Source: Selaginella moellendorffii
Taxonomy: Eukaryota > Streptophyta > Lycopodiopsida > Selaginellales > Selaginellaceae
Reading direction: 5' to 3'
Assembly: GCF_000143415.4 (NCBI RefSeq)
Contig: NW_003314383.1
Location: 324,544-388,543 of the forward strand
DNA: 64,000 nt
Shown here: one piece after another, positions 63,000 to 64,000 of the stretch
Layout: every line of letters begins with the position of its first letter
Position numbering within the stretch: position 1 is the first letter of the stretch
The notes under the pieces: model-generated
Databases searched by the model: none
Told to the model about the DNA's origin: nothing
What the model saw: the letters and a program-made list of their open reading frames with translations, nothing else
Position numbers and translations under genes: made by a program

Positions 63000-64000
63000 G
63001 GTTGCCCCCTACACGACCAATAGAACATAAAATTGAGCTGGTCGAGGGTGCTAAAGCGATGGTTCACCCACTCTATCATTTGAACGAAAAGGAATTCAAA
63101 GAGCTCAAGCGCTAACTAAGAGTTGGTGGACAAAGGGTATGTTAGGTTGAGCAAGTTGCCATATGGGGTGCCAGTGTTATTTGTGAAAAAGAAAGATGGA
63201 TCTATGCACATGTGCATAGACTACCGGTTGCTTAACTAGTATATAAAGAGGAACAAATACCCTTTGCCAAGGATTGAGGACTTGTTCGATAGGTTGGGAA
63301 AGACAAAATACTTCTTGAGGATTGACCTAAGGTTAGGATACTACCAGATCAGGGTAGCAGAGGAAGATGTCAAGAAGACAACCTGTCAGACAAGGTATGG
63401 GAGCTTTGAGTTTTTGGTGATTCCCTTTGGGCTGTACAATGCGTCGGCAACGTTTTTGACGTTGATGAACCACATCTTTGTACCCTATTTGGATCACTTT
63501 GTGGTCATTTATATTGACGATATCTTGATTTATAGTGAAACACTAGAGGAGCATGCCAAACACTTAACGAAGGTGTTTGAGAAACTAAAGGAACACAAGC
63601 TATATGTTAAAGAAAGCAAATGTGATTTTGCTCAACAAGAGGTAAAGTTTCTTAAGCATATGGTGGGCAAGGACGGGTTCAAGGTGGACCCTGAAAAGGT
63701 CCAAGTGATCCAGGAATGGGAGCGACCATTGAATGTACATGAGTTGAGGGTGTTCTTGGGGCTATGCAACTACTACTGAAAGTTTATCAAACACTATCCG
63801 AGAGTAACCCTACTCTTAACAAACCAAACGGGTAAAGGGAAGATGGTATGAACAGTGGAATGCGAGGCGGCATTTGTCCACCTAGAAGGGAAGTTGATAA
63901 AGACTCCCTATATTAGCGTTATCCAACTTTGGTATGGACTTTAAGGTAGAAATGGATGCTTTGAACTTCGCGCTAGGGTAGTTTGAAGCAAGACAACCAT
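63000..64000 (+). pseudogene. Ty3/gypsy reverse transcriptase, cut by the window end
   Basis: [77 protein letters not shown] (YIDD active site) and KCDFAQQEVKFLKHMVGKDG are RT blocks in order. At 63777 the usual NYYR reads NYY-TGA, that is CGA to TGA; KFIKHYPR follows in the same frame. Stops also lie before the RT core. RNase H begins before the window ends. Confidence 0.88.

Overview
This window is nuclear DNA of a land plant, most probably a lycophyte close to Selaginella. The grounds are very short GT-AG introns (about 40-60 bp) in nearly every gene, plant-only families (CRINKLY4-type receptor, F2KP, GCK protein, IDA-like peptides, a large PPR protein with 31-residue repeats carrying the 'YAQNGHL' signature) and several kinds of plant retrotransposon. 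No organism name is given with the sequence, so the assignment is inference.

Bases 1-38,000 are a compact gene-rich stretch. In order: a secreted Hedgehog/intein (Hint)-fold protein (+), an SERBP1/HABP4-type RGG RNA-binding protein (-), a CRINKLY4-related receptor-like pseudokinase (-), mitochondrial aconitase with 19 exons (-), the bifunctional fructose-2,6-bisphosphate enzyme F2KP (-), a broken kinase-like gene (+), a TPR-protein relic (+), a deleted Ty3 relic (-), a 600-residue PPR protein (+), a RecQ helicase of the RECQL5/plant RECQL3 type (-), a GCK-domain protein (-), two small secreted peptides with an IDA-like C-terminal motif (+) with tRNA-Pro, tRNA-Ile and tRNA relics between and beside them, phosphatidylserine decarboxylase with C2 and EF-hand domains (+), and a DOMON-cytochrome b561 protein (-).

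Bases 38,000-64,000 are repeats: PPR relics, a decayed Ty1/copia element, gag fragments, GAGTCCGAG-type minisatellites, and a Ty3/gypsy element (primer-binding site at 59448, gag, zinc knuckle, protease, reverse transcriptase) running off the right end.

The most interesting object is a 14.1-kb DNA transposon at 44790-58938. It has perfect 24-bp terminal inverted repeats and a TCAT target duplication. Its left arm (-) encodes a transposase-like protein with D-D-E-like motifs; its right arm (+) encodes one long protein that joins a ParB-like domain, a possible methyltransferase-like segment, an acidic region and an FCP1/HAD-phosphatase-like C-terminus. About 25 copies of a 22-bp palindrome are scattered through this element and apparently nowhere else in the window; several make up most of a tiny intron. 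Seven in-frame stops in its two genes can all be explained by C-to-T change of CGA or CAG codons, so this copy is decayed although its ends are intact.
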